Source of the DNA: Maricaulis sp965228215
Lineage (GTDB): Bacteria > Pseudomonadota > Alphaproteobacteria > Caulobacterales > Maricaulaceae
Assembly (NCBI GenBank): GCA_965228215.1
Contig: OZ245800.1
Coordinates: 1,860,001 to 1,924,000, forward strand
DNA length: 64,000 bases
Direction: 5' to 3'
Part shown: in pieces, positions 31,504 to 40,265 of the stretch
Position numbering within the stretch: the stretch's first letter is position 1
Layout of the letters: every line of letters starts with the position of its first letter
Position numbers and translations under genes: made by a program
The notes under the pieces: generated by a model
Databases searched by the model: none
Told to the model about the DNA's origin: nothing
The model's input: the letters and a program-made list of their open reading frames with translations, nothing else

Positions 31504-32064
31504 CTAGCGGACCTGGTCGCGCAGCTCGCTGAGCTGGGAGGCGACTTCCTGGGTCGCGGAGGTCATCTGGTCGACCGCTTCCTTGCCGCGGGCAACCGAG
31601 GCGCCGGAACCACGGACGCCGTCGAGGATTTCCTTCACTTCATTGTCGAGCGCCGCGATGCGGCCGGCAATATCTTCAGTGGCCTTGGCGGTCTGGCCAG
31701 CCAGGGCTTTCACTTCGCCGGCAACGACTGCGAAACCGCGACCGGCTTCACCGGCACGCGCGGCCTCGATCGTCGCGTTCAGCGCCAGGAGATTGGTCTG
31801 GCTGGCGATCGCTTCAATCGTGGACAGGATGGCATTGATGCGCTGGGAGGCATCCGTCAGTGCCTCGACCCGGCGTTCCAGGACCTGGCTCGATTCCTCG
31901 ACCTGGTTCATGGCGTCGCGAGCGATCTGGGCGGCCTCGGCACCCTGGGATGCGCGCGCTGCGGTTTCGCCGACGGCTTCCGCGATGGCGTGGGCGTCGG
32001 TGGTCGTCGTGTCAGCGCCCGCCGGGGCCACGTCATGTTCGTCGGTGTAAGCGTAAGCGTTCAT
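31504..32064 (-). CDS. Stand-alone methyl-accepting-chemotaxis signalling domain protein
   Basis: The 186 residues have no membrane helix and no sensor domain: an acidic N-terminus, then a coiled coil with the conserved hairpin tip (IASQTNLLALNATIEAARAG, then EAGRGFAVVAGEVKALA), which binds CheA and CheW. It could be a soluble chemoreceptor or an integrator in a cluster. The half-length coiled coil on each side is shorter than in transmembrane receptors. Confidence 0.88.
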   Translation of the reverse strand: MNAYAYTDEHDVAPAGADTTTTDAHAIAEAVGETAARASQGAEAAQIARDAMNQVEESSQVLERRVEALTDASQRINAILSTIEAIASQTNLLALNATIEAARAGEAGRGFAVVAGEVKALAGQTAKATEDIAGRIAALDNEVKEILDGVRGSGASVARGKEAVDQMTSATQEVASQLSELRDQVR

Positions 32065-32267
32065 CTGGGCTCATCCCTGCTGGTTCGTTGCTCCCTTCAT
32101 AGACCGGCAGGATCAAAGGATTGGTAAACGCGCCTCGTTGTTCGCAGCGACAAGGCGCGGTCCGGGCGAATAATTTATGGCGTGCGTTTAGCCGGCCTGA
32201 TATACACGTTTAAGTAGCAATCTTGGCGTGTAACTTTTGCTGTTGCAAATAGGTGAGGAATATCAGC

Positions 32268-33035
32268 ATGAAGCATCCCGTAGTGATTGTGTTCCTGTTC
32301 TTGGTCGCCTGTGGCGCTGCGCCCGCGTCGCCGCCGGTCTCGGATCTGGCCCCGCCGGCACTGTATGAAGGCATGACAGGCGCGCTCACGATTAATCTTA
32401 ATCGCGACGGTGATTCGGTTGAGGTCAGGCTCGCCTCGCTGGACACGCCGGTACCGGAACAGGCCCGGGACTGGCTGGACGAATATCTGACGGATCGCCA
32501 GCTCCGACTGCATCCCGCTGAACCCGCGACGGACCGGTATGGCCGGCTTGTGGCACAGGTTTTCGTGGAGCGGGATGGGCAGAGCGCCTGGCTGCAGGAG
32601 GTCTTGCTCGAGGCCGGGCTCGCGCGCGTGCTGACCTATACCGAAGACCGGACCTATGCTGAGCCTCTGTTGCTTGCCGAGGCGCAGGCGCGACAGGCCG
32701 GAACCGGTATCTGGAGCGACCCGGCCCACGATGTGCTCACCGCGGATCCAAATGTGCTGGCCCAGCATGTCGGTGAAATCCGGCTGGTCTCGGGCCGGGT
32801 CCATGGTGTCACGCGCCTGGGATCGGGCCGCACCTATATCAATTTCGGGCCGGACTGGCGCAGCGATTTCACGATCATGATCAGCGAGGAGGATATCGGC
32901 TTGTTTGATGCCGAGGCCTGGGACGCGTCCGGGCTGGAGCGCAGGCGTGTTCGAGTGCGCGGCCGGATCGTGGAGACCAATGGTCCCATGATCCGGCTCG
33001 ATCATCCGGAAAGGCTTGAAGTTCTGGAGGACTGA
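32268..33035 (+). CDS. Lipoprotein with thermonuclease-like (SNase) fold
   Basis: The 255 residues start with a lipoprotein signal (VVIVFLFLVACG, Cys lipid site). The following domain has the SNase layout (VEVRLASLDTPVPEQARDWL, TDRYGRLVAQVFV, WLQEVLLEAGLARVLTY, ARQAGTGIWSD). The second half (about 160-255) resembles an OB-like extension (VSGRVHGVTRLGSGRTYINF). Catalytic Arg positions are only partly preserved, so nuclease activity is uncertain. ATG at MKHPV was chosen over the GTG 15 bases upstream because it begins the signal peptide. Confidence 0.75.
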   Translation: MKHPVVIVFLFLVACGAAPASPPVSDLAPPALYEGMTGALTINLNRDGDSVEVRLASLDTPVPEQARDWLDEYLTDRQLRLHPAEPATDRYGRLVAQVFVERDGQSAWLQEVLLEAGLARVLTYTEDRTYAEPLLLAEAQARQAGTGIWSDPAHDVLTADPNVLAQHVGEIRLVSGRVHGVTRLGSGRTYINFGPDWRSDFTIMISEEDIGLFDAEAWDASGLERRRVRVRGRIVETNGPMIRLDHPERLEVLED

Positions 33036-33042
33036 GCCCGGC

Positions 33043-33954
33043 CTATTCGGCCGGGATCAATTCCATCTCGTAGGGATCGCCGACACCTTCCACGAGGGCC
33101 TCGCGGAGTTTCTTGAAGGCTCCCGCCTCGATCTGGCGGACACGTTCCTTGGAGATACCCAGACGCCGGCCGAGCGCTTCCAGCGTGCTGCCGGCTTCGC
33201 GGAGGCGGCGTTCCTCGATGATCATGCGCTCGCGGTCGTTGAGGCGGATCATCGCGTCACGAAGCCACTGGCTGCGGCGTTCGCTGTCGGCGCGTTCCAT
33301 GACCTCGGCTTCCGGCTGGGCGGATTCATCGGCCAGAAGGTCCTGCCACTCGGCCTGTTCGCCTTCACCCGCCGGAGCGTTGAGGGAGCGATCCGATGCA
33401 GACAGGCGGGCGGCCATACGATCGACGTCGGGTTCGCGGACACCGAGCGTGCGGGCGATCTCCGAACGATCGTCCGGGGCCAGCATGCCGGAACCGGTAT
33501 CACCGATCTGGGCGCGCAGGCGACGGAGGTTGAAGAAGAGGGATTTCTGGGCCGAGGTCGTGCCGGTCCGCACGATCGACCAATTGCGCAGGACATAATC
33601 CTGGATGCAGGAGCGGATCCACCAGGACACATAGGTCGAGAAGCGGATATCGCGTTCCGGCTCAAAACGTTCAGCCGCTTTCATGAGGCCGATATTGCCT
33701 TCCTGGATCAGGTCCTCGAAAGGCAGGCCGTAGCGGCGGTATTTCGCGGCTACCGAGATCACCAGGCGCACATGCGGTTCGGTCAGCTTGTGCAGGGCAA
33801 CTTCATCCCCGTCTTCGCGCCAGCGCCGGGCGTATTCCAGCTCGTCCTCGCGGGACAGGAGCGGAATGGCCATCGCGGCCTTCATGAAGCGCTGGTCTCC
33901 ATAACCCGAATCCGTGCGGCGGGCGCTGGGAGTGGTCGGTGGCATTGGCGGCAT
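33043..33954 (-). CDS. rpoH: RNA polymerase heat-shock sigma factor RpoH
   Basis: Sigma-32 family factor controlling heat-shock genes. The 303 residues include region 2 (GLPFEDLIQEGNIGLMKAAE, FSTYVSWWIRSCIQDYVLRN), the RpoH box region (about 130-150, WSIVRTGTTSAQKSLFFNLR) and region 4.2 (TLEALGRRLGISKERVRQIE). The start at MPPMPPTTP was chosen because a perfect AGGAGG lies 8 bases upstream; a longer frame begins at 34008. The carD gene is upstream on the same strand, separated by a terminator at 34027-34058. Confidence 0.95.
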   Translation of the reverse strand: MPPMPPTTPSARRTDSGYGDQRFMKAAMAIPLLSREDELEYARRWREDGDEVALHKLTEPHVRLVISVAAKYRRYGLPFEDLIQEGNIGLMKAAERFEPERDIRFSTYVSWWIRSCIQDYVLRNWSIVRTGTTSAQKSLFFNLRRLRAQIGDTGSGMLAPDDRSEIARTLGVREPDVDRMAARLSASDRSLNAPAGEGEQAEWQDLLADESAQPEAEVMERADSERRSQWLRDAMIRLNDRERMIIEERRLREAGSTLEALGRRLGISKERVRQIEAGAFKKLREALVEGVGDPYEMELIPAE

Positions 33955-34026
33955 GTCAATTTCCTCCTGCAAGGGAGTACGGTCATGCCAGGAATTTGGA
34001 TCAGTCACGGATCCGTGAGCTCAAAC

Positions 34027-34058
34027 GAAAAACACCCGGCACACGGCCGGGTGTTTTC
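34027..34058. terminator. Terminator between carD and rpoH
   Basis: AAAACACCCGGC / GCCGGGTGTTTT is a 12-bp stem with a 5-base loop and A/T tracts on both sides, 20 bases after the carD stop. It separates carD from the rpoH promoter region. Confidence 0.85.
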
Positions 34059-34078
34059 GTTCAGCTGAAGCGCCTGTG

Positions 34079-34597
34079 TCAGGCGGCTTTCTTCGACAGG
34101 TTCGTCGACAGCATTTCGCGAGCCTTCTCGTGCTCGATATTCTCGACCGCGGCGAGTTCGCGAACCATGCGGTCCAGCGCCGATTCATAGAGCTGGCGCT
34201 CGGAATAGGATTGCTCCGGCTGGTCTTCTGCACGGTGCAGGTCGCGAACGACTTCCGCGATCATGATAAGATCGCCGGAATTGATCTTCGCTTCGTATTC
34301 CTGGGCGCGACGGCTCCACATCGTACGCTTGACGCGGGCCTTGCCCTTGAGCGTCTTCATCGCGTCCTTGACGATCTTCTCGCTGGACAGCGGACGCATG
34401 CCGGAGGCCGTGGCCTTGGCGGTCGGGACCCGGAGCGTCATTTTGTCCTGCTCGAAGGTCACGACGTAAACTTCAATATCAAAACCGGCGACGGTGTCGC
34501 TCTCGACGCCGGTGACCTGACCCACCCCATGAGCCGGATAAACGATGAAATCGTCTTTTTTGAAAGACACGTTGTCGTTGGCAGTCTTGTTCGTCAT
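34079..34597 (-). CDS. carD: CarD-family transcriptional regulator
   Basis: RNA-polymerase-binding regulator that stabilises open complexes at rRNA and stress promoters. The 172 residues begin with the beta-barrel interaction domain (FIVYPAHGVGQVTGVESDTV, YVVTFEQDKMTLRVP) and continue with the helical DNA-contact domain (WSRRAQEYEAKINSGDLIMI, EDQPEQSYSERQLYESALDR). Start at MTNKTAND follows GAGAGAG. Length and sequence are typical for alphaproteobacterial CarD. Confidence 0.95.
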   Translation of the reverse strand: MTNKTANDNVSFKKDDFIVYPAHGVGQVTGVESDTVAGFDIEVYVVTFEQDKMTLRVPTAKATASGMRPLSSEKIVKDAMKTLKGKARVKRTMWSRRAQEYEAKINSGDLIMIAEVVRDLHRAEDQPEQSYSERQLYESALDRMVRELAAVENIEHEKAREMLSTNLSKKAA

Positions 34598-34816
34598 AGA
34601 TGCTCTCTCGTAGGGCTCTTCTGTCGCGTGAGACAAAACGACCGGCGCGATCTACGGACGTAACCGGCACCCACCCGGTTCCGAGATCGGTAATTCATGC
34701 GGCCAAATCACCACGCAGAAAAGCGGGCAGCGCCTGTCGCGCCACCCATCGATGACGTTGTCATACCACAAAAAACCGGATTTCCCAAATGGACCCTAAA
34801 GTTTAAGGGCGTTTTG

Positions 34817-35158
34817 TCAGTCGCCCGAGCCGGGTTTTTCAGAGAAGTATTTCTCGAATTTTCCGCTCTCTTCGGCCATGGCATCCGCATCGGCCGGCGC
34901 ATCCTTGCGCAGCGTGATGTTCGGCCAGATTTCCGCGAACTTGGAGTTCACGGCCAGCCATTTTCCGTCCGGGCTGTCCTCGGTATCCGGCACGATGGCC
35001 TCGACCGGGCATTCCGGTTCGCACACACCGCAATCGATGCACTCGTCAGGATGGATGACGAGGAAGTTCTCGCCCTCGTAGAAACAGTCCACGGGGCAGA
35101 CTTCGACGCAGTCAGTGTATTTGCAGCGGACGCAGGCGTCGGTGACGATATAGGTCAT
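34817..35158 (-). CDS. fdxA: Seven-iron ferredoxin FdxA
   Basis: Electron carrier with one 3Fe-4S and one 4Fe-4S cluster. The 113 residues have the N-terminal Cys set (DACVRCKYTDCVEVCPVDC) and the second set C-x2-C-x2-C-x3-C (Cys40, 43, 46, 50), followed by the long C-terminal extension (WLAVNSKFAEIWPNITLRKD) of this family. Start at MTYIVTDAC. It precedes carD on the same strand, about 220 bases away. Confidence 0.95.
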   Translation of the reverse strand: MTYIVTDACVRCKYTDCVEVCPVDCFYEGENFLVIHPDECIDCGVCEPECPVEAIVPDTEDSPDGKWLAVNSKFAEIWPNITLRKDAPADADAMAEESGKFEKYFSEKPGSGD

Positions 35159-35225
35159 GTCGAGAGCGCGAATTGAAACGGAAAGACAATGGACGGGCGG
35201 GACATGGTCTGCCGCTCGGCATTTG

Positions 35226-35675
35226 TCAACGGTTCCGTGTGTTCGCCTCCGCGCGGGTACGGGCGAAGACGCGCTCGCGATCATCGATGGCCAGCAGCGG
35301 CGCGATACGGCGCAGGAAGGCATCCTCGAAGGGTGATTTCTCGCCATCGGCGAGGGCGACCATCCACAATTGCTCGATCAGGGCGACGCGTTCCTGTTCG
35401 GCCAGGCAGGACTTCACCACCTTGGTGAAGCGGTGATGATCGATCGCGGTCTCGGCCAGTTCCTCGGCCTGTTCCAGGACTGTCTCTGCCGTCTCGGCGT
35501 CGAGATTGAACGCGGCCTTCAGAGAGGCGCGGATCTGGTCCTGTTCGCAATCGGCATAGATCCCGTCGGCCAGGGCGGCCTCGACCAGGAGGGCGGTCGC
35601 GGCGACATGCGGGTTGAGCTCAGGACTGGGATCGACCTGTGTCTTGCCGAACATGGATTTGATCGATTTGAACAT
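35226..35675 (-). CDS. TerB-family protein
   Basis: Helical protein of 149 residues with the TerB/DjlA N-terminal-like pattern: AATALLVEAALADGIYADCE, then LIEQLWMVALADGEKSPFED and a last helix. Metal-binding TerB relatives are tied to tellurite resistance and phage response, but single-gene copies such as this are widespread and of unknown role. ATG overlaps the stop of the S4-domain gene (TGATG); GGAGAGG lies upstream. Confidence 0.82.
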   Translation of the reverse strand: MFKSIKSMFGKTQVDPSPELNPHVAATALLVEAALADGIYADCEQDQIRASLKAAFNLDAETAETVLEQAEELAETAIDHHRFTKVVKSCLAEQERVALIEQLWMVALADGEKSPFEDAFLRRIAPLLAIDDRERVFARTRAEANTRNR

Positions 35676-36019
35676 CACGCCTCTCCTCGATGACGCCTCG
35701 TCCCGGCATTCAGCGCTGCTGGGGGGTGAGGAACCTGTTCGGTATCCAGCCTCTCATAGAGCGCCTGAGCCTCGCTGGCGGGACCGCGACGGGTCGCCAG
35801 AGCGATAATTTCCAGTCTGACAATCCGCCCATTTCTCGACAGGGTCAATTGGTCGCCCGGGCGGATTGCGGTGGCGGCCTTGGTGACGCGCCGGGTTTCG
35901 CCATGGCTGGTCAGGCGCAGCTTGCCTTTGTTGACGGTGTCGGTGGCCAGGCTTCGCGTCTTGAAGAAACGCGCATGCCAGAGCCAGAGATCCACGCGCT
36001 GGCTGTCGGGCTCGCTCAT
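35675..36019 (-). CDS. S4-domain RNA-binding protein, Hsp15-like
   Basis: The 114 residues have an N-terminal S4 fold (RVDLWLWHARFFKTRSLATD, then RLTSHGETRRVTKAATAIRPGDQ read as two blocks). Hsp15 relatives bind stalled 50S subunits carrying peptidyl-tRNA. It is between the helicase gene (4-base overlap) and the terB-like gene (overlap), so all three are one transcript; the link to an RNA helicase fits an RNA or ribosome-related job. Confidence 0.85.
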   Translation of the reverse strand: MSEPDSQRVDLWLWHARFFKTRSLATDTVNKGKLRLTSHGETRRVTKAATAIRPGDQLTLSRNGRIVRLEIIALATRRGPASEAQALYERLDTEQVPHPPAALNAGTRRHRGEA

Positions 36020-38787
36020 GCGTCCGGGCCGGATGCCGTGCTTTCCGCTGCGGCCTCCGGCGCTGCGGGGGTCGTGTCCTGAGCGGTGTCCGGTGTGGCT
36101 TCAGGTGCGGCTTCAGGTGTGTTTTGAGGTGATTTTGCTGCGACCTCGGTATCGGCAGACGTCTCGGCAGTTTCCGGCTTCGCAGCCTTGGCGGGTTTGC
36201 GGCGCGGCTTGCGACGTTTTTTGGACTTGGACGGTTTGGCGGTTTCTTCTGGCGTCGTGCGCAATTCGGCGAGCGCGGCGAAAGGCGAATCCGCATCGAC
36301 CTTCGTCTCGACCGGCTTGCGGACCGGTTTCTGCGGCCGGCGACGCGGACGGGCGCCCCAGAGCTCACCCTCGGCCTTTTCCGGATCCGGGCCCTTCTGG
36401 ACCCGTTTGTAACCCAGCGCCGACAACACGCCGCGCAGATCCTCGACACTGCTGCCCAAGAGACCGACCATGGCCGGGGTCAGCGGGAAATTATGCGATT
36501 TGGCCTCGGTCTTGGCGTCCCGGATCGTGTCGGCGAGGCGTTCGAGAATATCGAAGCGCACCGCGCGTGATCCGCAGGGATAAAAGCCCGCCGCGGCATA
36601 AACGGCGCGCGTATTCTCACGATCATTCGGCACCGACGTGAGGCCGGGCGGCGGTAGCCAGGCAGTGGCGGCATCGCCGGCATGCAAAGCGCGGAGCATG
36701 GCATTGAGCCGGGCCGGCGCCGGTTTCACCATGGCCGGCACATAGATCATGTGTTCACCGATCCGGACGCCCAGCTTGCGCAATTCACGGCGCTCGGGCT
36801 GTTCCAGGGCCTGGATCTCTTCGCGGATCTCGTGACGCGCCAGCGCGCCTCCGGCCTCGTGCAGACGCCAGGCGATGCCCCGGGCCTGGCCGGCAAGATC
36901 GTCATGCGAGGCGGCTTCCTGCAGCGCAAAGACCGGCGCCAGTAATGAGCGGACATGCGCGTCCAGCCAGGTTTCCAGCGCGGTGCGGGCCCGCAACTGG
37001 TTCTCGCCGGCACCAAGTTCGCCGCCGATCAGCTTGACCGCCGGACGCAAGAGCCCGTCGCCGGCCTCGATACGGCCGACAGGCTCGTCCTTCCAGACGA
37101 TGATGCCCTCATCGGTGAGTTTCAGCGTATCGGCGTCTGCTTGCGCCAGATCGTTCAGGCGCTGATTGATTTCTGGTCTCAAGGCTTTCAGTGCTGCGGA
37201 GCGTAGGGCCCGCGCCTCCAATTGCTGTCCCTGGGCGTCCGGCTTGAAGAGCAATCCCTCCAGCCGGCCGACATAATGCCCTTCTACCGTAACTTCGCCA
37301 TCTGACGACACACCTGCAAGCAGGTCCTCGTCTCCGCGCAGTCCTTTCATCAGGGCGCTGGTGCGCCGGTCGACGAAACGCTGCATCAAGCATTCGTGCA
37401 GCGCGTCGGACAGGCGGTCCTCGATATCGCGCGCCCGGGACCGCCAGTGATCGGGGTCATGCGTCCAGTCGCTGCGGTGTGCGGCATAGGCCCAGGTTCG
37501 GACATGGGCGAGGCGGGCGGCCAGCGCGTCCACATCGCCGCCTGTGCGGTCGAGCTTCTCCAGCTGGGCGCCAATGAATTCGTTCGGCAGGCGCAGATTG
37601 GGCCCGCTGAGATGCATGAAGAGCGATTTGATCAGGCGGGTATGGGCATCCAGCGTCGCCTTGCGGAAATCGGGCAGACGGCACGCCTCCCACAGGCGGG
37701 CAACGCCGGCGGCGTCGGTGGTACGCGCCTCGATTTCCGGATCGCGGGCCAGTTCCGCCAGGGCTTTCTCGTCGATTGCTTCGCGGGAGCGTTCGAGTAC
37801 ACGGTTCCGGGACGGCCGGCCCAGCGAGTAGAGCAGGGCATCCAGGGAGGACAGGTCGAGTTCGGAATTGCGCCATTGCACGCGTTCGACCGGCGCGAAT
37901 TCATGATTGACGAGCGCGTGGACTTCCTCGTCGGTGAACTGGTGGCAATCCGCCGTCTCGCCAAATGTTCCGTCATTGCGGAAACGCCCGGCGCGGCCGG
38001 CAATCTGGCCCAGTTCGGCAGGGGTCAGATGGCGTCGTCGTCGTCCATCGAACTTGCGGCTCTCGGCGAAGGCGACGTGGTCGATCTCCATGTTCAGACC
38101 CATGCCGATGGCATCGGTCGCGACCAGGAAATCCACTTCGCCGGACTGGTAGAGCTCGACCTGGGCGTTGCGTGTCCGCGGTGAGAGCCCGCCCATGACC
38201 ACCGCCGCTCCGCCGCGCCGGCGGCGGATGAGTTCGGCGATCGCATAGACGCTCTCGGCCGAGAAGGCGACGATCGCGGATCGTCGCGGCAAGCGGGTCA
38301 GCTTGGCCGGACCGGAATAGTCGAGCTGGGAGAATCGTTCGCGGAAATCGAAATCGGCATCCGGGACGAGCTGCCGCACGAGACCGGTCATGGTGGAGGC
38401 GCCGAGCAGCATCGTTTCTTGGGTGCCCCGGGCGTGCAGGATCCGGTCTGTGAAAACGTGACCACGCTCATGATCAGCGGCCAGCTGAATCTCGTCGACG
38501 GCCACGAAGGCGAATCGGCGGCCCACCGGCATGGATTCAGTTGTGCACACGAAATACTGCGCCGTCTTGGGGACGATCTTTTCCTCACCGGTGACGAGGG
38601 CCGTGAGGCCACGCCCCTTGACCGCGACGACACGGTCATAGATCTCGCGGGCCAGCAGACGCAGGGGCAAACCGATCATGCCGGAGCTGTGAGCCAGCAT
38701 GCGTTCCACGGCGAGATGGGTTTTGCCGGTATTGGTCGGGCCGAGCGCAGCGCGAATACTGCCCGGGTCGTCGCGATGCGCGGGCAT
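36016..38787 (-). CDS. Suv3-like DEAD/DEAH-box helicase
   Basis: SF2 RNA helicase of 923 residues, related to mitochondrial Suv3. Walker A LGPTNTGKTHLAVERML, motif II VAVDEIQLAADHERG, motif III-like LGASTMTGLVR, and motif VI QIAGRAGRFRNDGTFG. A C-terminal helical region (about 480-790) is followed by a Lys/Arg-rich then Pro/Ala/Thr-rich disordered tail (from about 815), which probably binds RNA or partners. First gene of the transcript with the S4-domain and TerB-like genes. Confidence 0.9.
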   Translation of the reverse strand: MPAHRDDPGSIRAALGPTNTGKTHLAVERMLAHSSGMIGLPLRLLAREIYDRVVAVKGRGLTALVTGEEKIVPKTAQYFVCTTESMPVGRRFAFVAVDEIQLAADHERGHVFTDRILHARGTQETMLLGASTMTGLVRQLVPDADFDFRERFSQLDYSGPAKLTRLPRRSAIVAFSAESVYAIAELIRRRRGGAAVVMGGLSPRTRNAQVELYQSGEVDFLVATDAIGMGLNMEIDHVAFAESRKFDGRRRRHLTPAELGQIAGRAGRFRNDGTFGETADCHQFTDEEVHALVNHEFAPVERVQWRNSELDLSSLDALLYSLGRPSRNRVLERSREAIDEKALAELARDPEIEARTTDAAGVARLWEACRLPDFRKATLDAHTRLIKSLFMHLSGPNLRLPNEFIGAQLEKLDRTGGDVDALAARLAHVRTWAYAAHRSDWTHDPDHWRSRARDIEDRLSDALHECLMQRFVDRRTSALMKGLRGDEDLLAGVSSDGEVTVEGHYVGRLEGLLFKPDAQGQQLEARALRSAALKALRPEINQRLNDLAQADADTLKLTDEGIIVWKDEPVGRIEAGDGLLRPAVKLIGGELGAGENQLRARTALETWLDAHVRSLLAPVFALQEAASHDDLAGQARGIAWRLHEAGGALARHEIREEIQALEQPERRELRKLGVRIGEHMIYVPAMVKPAPARLNAMLRALHAGDAATAWLPPPGLTSVPNDRENTRAVYAAAGFYPCGSRAVRFDILERLADTIRDAKTEAKSHNFPLTPAMVGLLGSSVEDLRGVLSALGYKRVQKGPDPEKAEGELWGARPRRRPQKPVRKPVETKVDADSPFAALAELRTTPEETAKPSKSKKRRKPRRKPAKAAKPETAETSADTEVAAKSPQNTPEAAPEATPDTAQDTTPAAPEAAAESTASGPDA

Positions 38788-38874
38788 CCCGGAACTCCTT
38801 GCTTCTGCAAGCAGATGTAGGCCATTCGCCGCCGGGTTTCGAGCCCGGAATGCGCCTGGCCCTATCCGGCAGGC

Positions 38875-39693
38875 CTATCGTGTCTGGATCGAGCGGGCCG
38901 TGATGGTTGCACCGCCAAAACCGGCATTGGTACGGATCTTCACCGGCACATACATTTCGCCGCCATTCACCGGAGCCAGCCAGAGGCTGATCGGTTCGGA
39001 GATCACATCCTCGGACGGGAATTCATCCGCCTCATAACCGGAGATCGGCTCGTAATAGGCGTGGCAGATCAGAGCTTCGCCGCTCCAGGCCCGTGTGCGG
39101 ACGCGTTTGGACCCGCCGTCCTCGAAACGGAGATTGTAGCGGGCGCGTCCATCAAAGACCGGAAGCGTGCCGTCGCATTGCGAGGTTTCGGTCGCGACGG
39201 AACCCAGTCCGACTGACAGCAGGGTTGTCAGCGGGTCGCGGGCACCAGCGCGTTCGGCATCGGTAGCGGGCGGCTCACCCATATTGCCGAAAGGCGGGCT
39301 GATATTGGGCGTGGCCACACCTTCGGGGAAATCGATCCCGACTGTCCGGTTCTTGGAACTGGCATGGTTGAAATGACTGTAGCGCCACGGGTTGAGCTGC
39401 GGCCCGTCGCGATATCCCGAGACACCCGCCTCGATATCGGCGTCGGTGAACAGGGCTGCGAGGCCGGCCGCCGTGAAGCGGGCAGACGCCTGGTAGGTGT
39501 CTTCGGCGAATTCGCCGCTGACGAGGATGTCGGCGACCTGGAAGATCATGACCGATCCGGAATACTGGATGGTCACACCGTGCGAGGCGGTCATTTCGGT
39601 CGAGCCGGCATCATCGCTGGCCGCCAGGGCGCCTGTCGCGGCAAGGGCCAGAAACGCGGCGCTCGCCAGAATGGCTTGTTTCACTGTACTCAT
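38875..39693 (-). CDS. DUF3108 family exported protein
   Basis: The 272 residues have a signal peptide (AILASAAFLALAATGALAAS, cleavage near residue 25) and a beta-rich DUF3108-type domain (VTIQYSGSVMIFQVADILVS, PLTTLLSVGLG, RYNLRFEDGGSKRVRTRAW, ISLWLAPVNGGEMYVPVKIR). Periplasmic, of unknown function. Start at MSTVKQ is supported by AGGGAG. It is divergent from rpmB, with 182 bases in between. Confidence 0.85.
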   Translation of the reverse strand: MSTVKQAILASAAFLALAATGALAASDDAGSTEMTASHGVTIQYSGSVMIFQVADILVSGEFAEDTYQASARFTAAGLAALFTDADIEAGVSGYRDGPQLNPWRYSHFNHASSKNRTVGIDFPEGVATPNISPPFGNMGEPPATDAERAGARDPLTTLLSVGLGSVATETSQCDGTLPVFDGRARYNLRFEDGGSKRVRTRAWSGEALICHAYYEPISGYEADEFPSEDVISEPISLWLAPVNGGEMYVPVKIRTNAGFGGATITARSIQTR

Positions 39694-39875
39694 CTCCCTG
39701 TTTGAAGCCCGAAGCCCCAACCTGTCTTGCGACATTTACTGCAATAATACAGTGAATCCGACTGCAAGATGAATGCCTCACGCTTGACGTCGGGCATCCG
39801 CTCCGTTATTTCGCCCGCTCTCGCATGGGTCACAAGCCCTTTGCGCAAAGATTCTTACGTTTGAAAGGTGCCACC

Positions 39876-40160
39876 ATGGCGCGTCGCTGTGAATTGACCG
39901 GAACCGGCGTGATGACCGGAAACAATGTTTCCCACGCTCACAACAAAACCCGCCGTCGCTTTCTGCCGAATCTGTGCGATGTGACGATGCACTCGGAGAA
40001 GCTCGGCCGTGGCTTCAAGATGCGTGTGGCTGCCAAGGCCCTGCGCAGCGTCGACCATGTCGGCGGCCTGGACGCCTTCCTGATGAAAGCCTCCGACGAG
40101 CAGCTTTCCGATCGCGTCCTCAAGATCAAGCGCGAGCTGAAAAAGGCCAACGAAGCCTGA
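39876..40160 (+). CDS. rpmB: 50S ribosomal protein L28
   Basis: Basic ribosomal protein of 94 residues, start MARRCELTGTGVMTGNNVSH, followed by NKTRRRFLPNL and the alphaproteobacterial extension FKMRVAAKALRSVDHVGGLD. A two-cysteine zinc form is not evident. AAGGTG precedes ATG. A strong hairpin follows. Confidence 0.97.
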   Translation: MARRCELTGTGVMTGNNVSHAHNKTRRRFLPNLCDVTMHSEKLGRGFKMRVAAKALRSVDHVGGLDAFLMKASDEQLSDRVLKIKRELKKANEA

Positions 40161-40185
40161 TTTCTGCTGAAAGCACGACACATTG

Positions 40186-40211
40186 AACGCCCGCTCCATC
40201 GAGCGGGCGTT
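40186..40211 (+). terminator. Hairpin after rpmB
   Basis: AACGCCCGCTC / GAGCGGGCGTT is a perfect 11-bp stem with loop CATC, 25 bases after the rpmB stop. The T-run is poor (TTGTCGT), so it is a weak intrinsic terminator or a 3'-end stabiliser. Confidence 0.6.
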
Positions 40212-40265
40212 GTCGTATCCGGGTTAGGGCGCTAGCTTCCCCTGCAAGTGAAGGGGAGATCACCG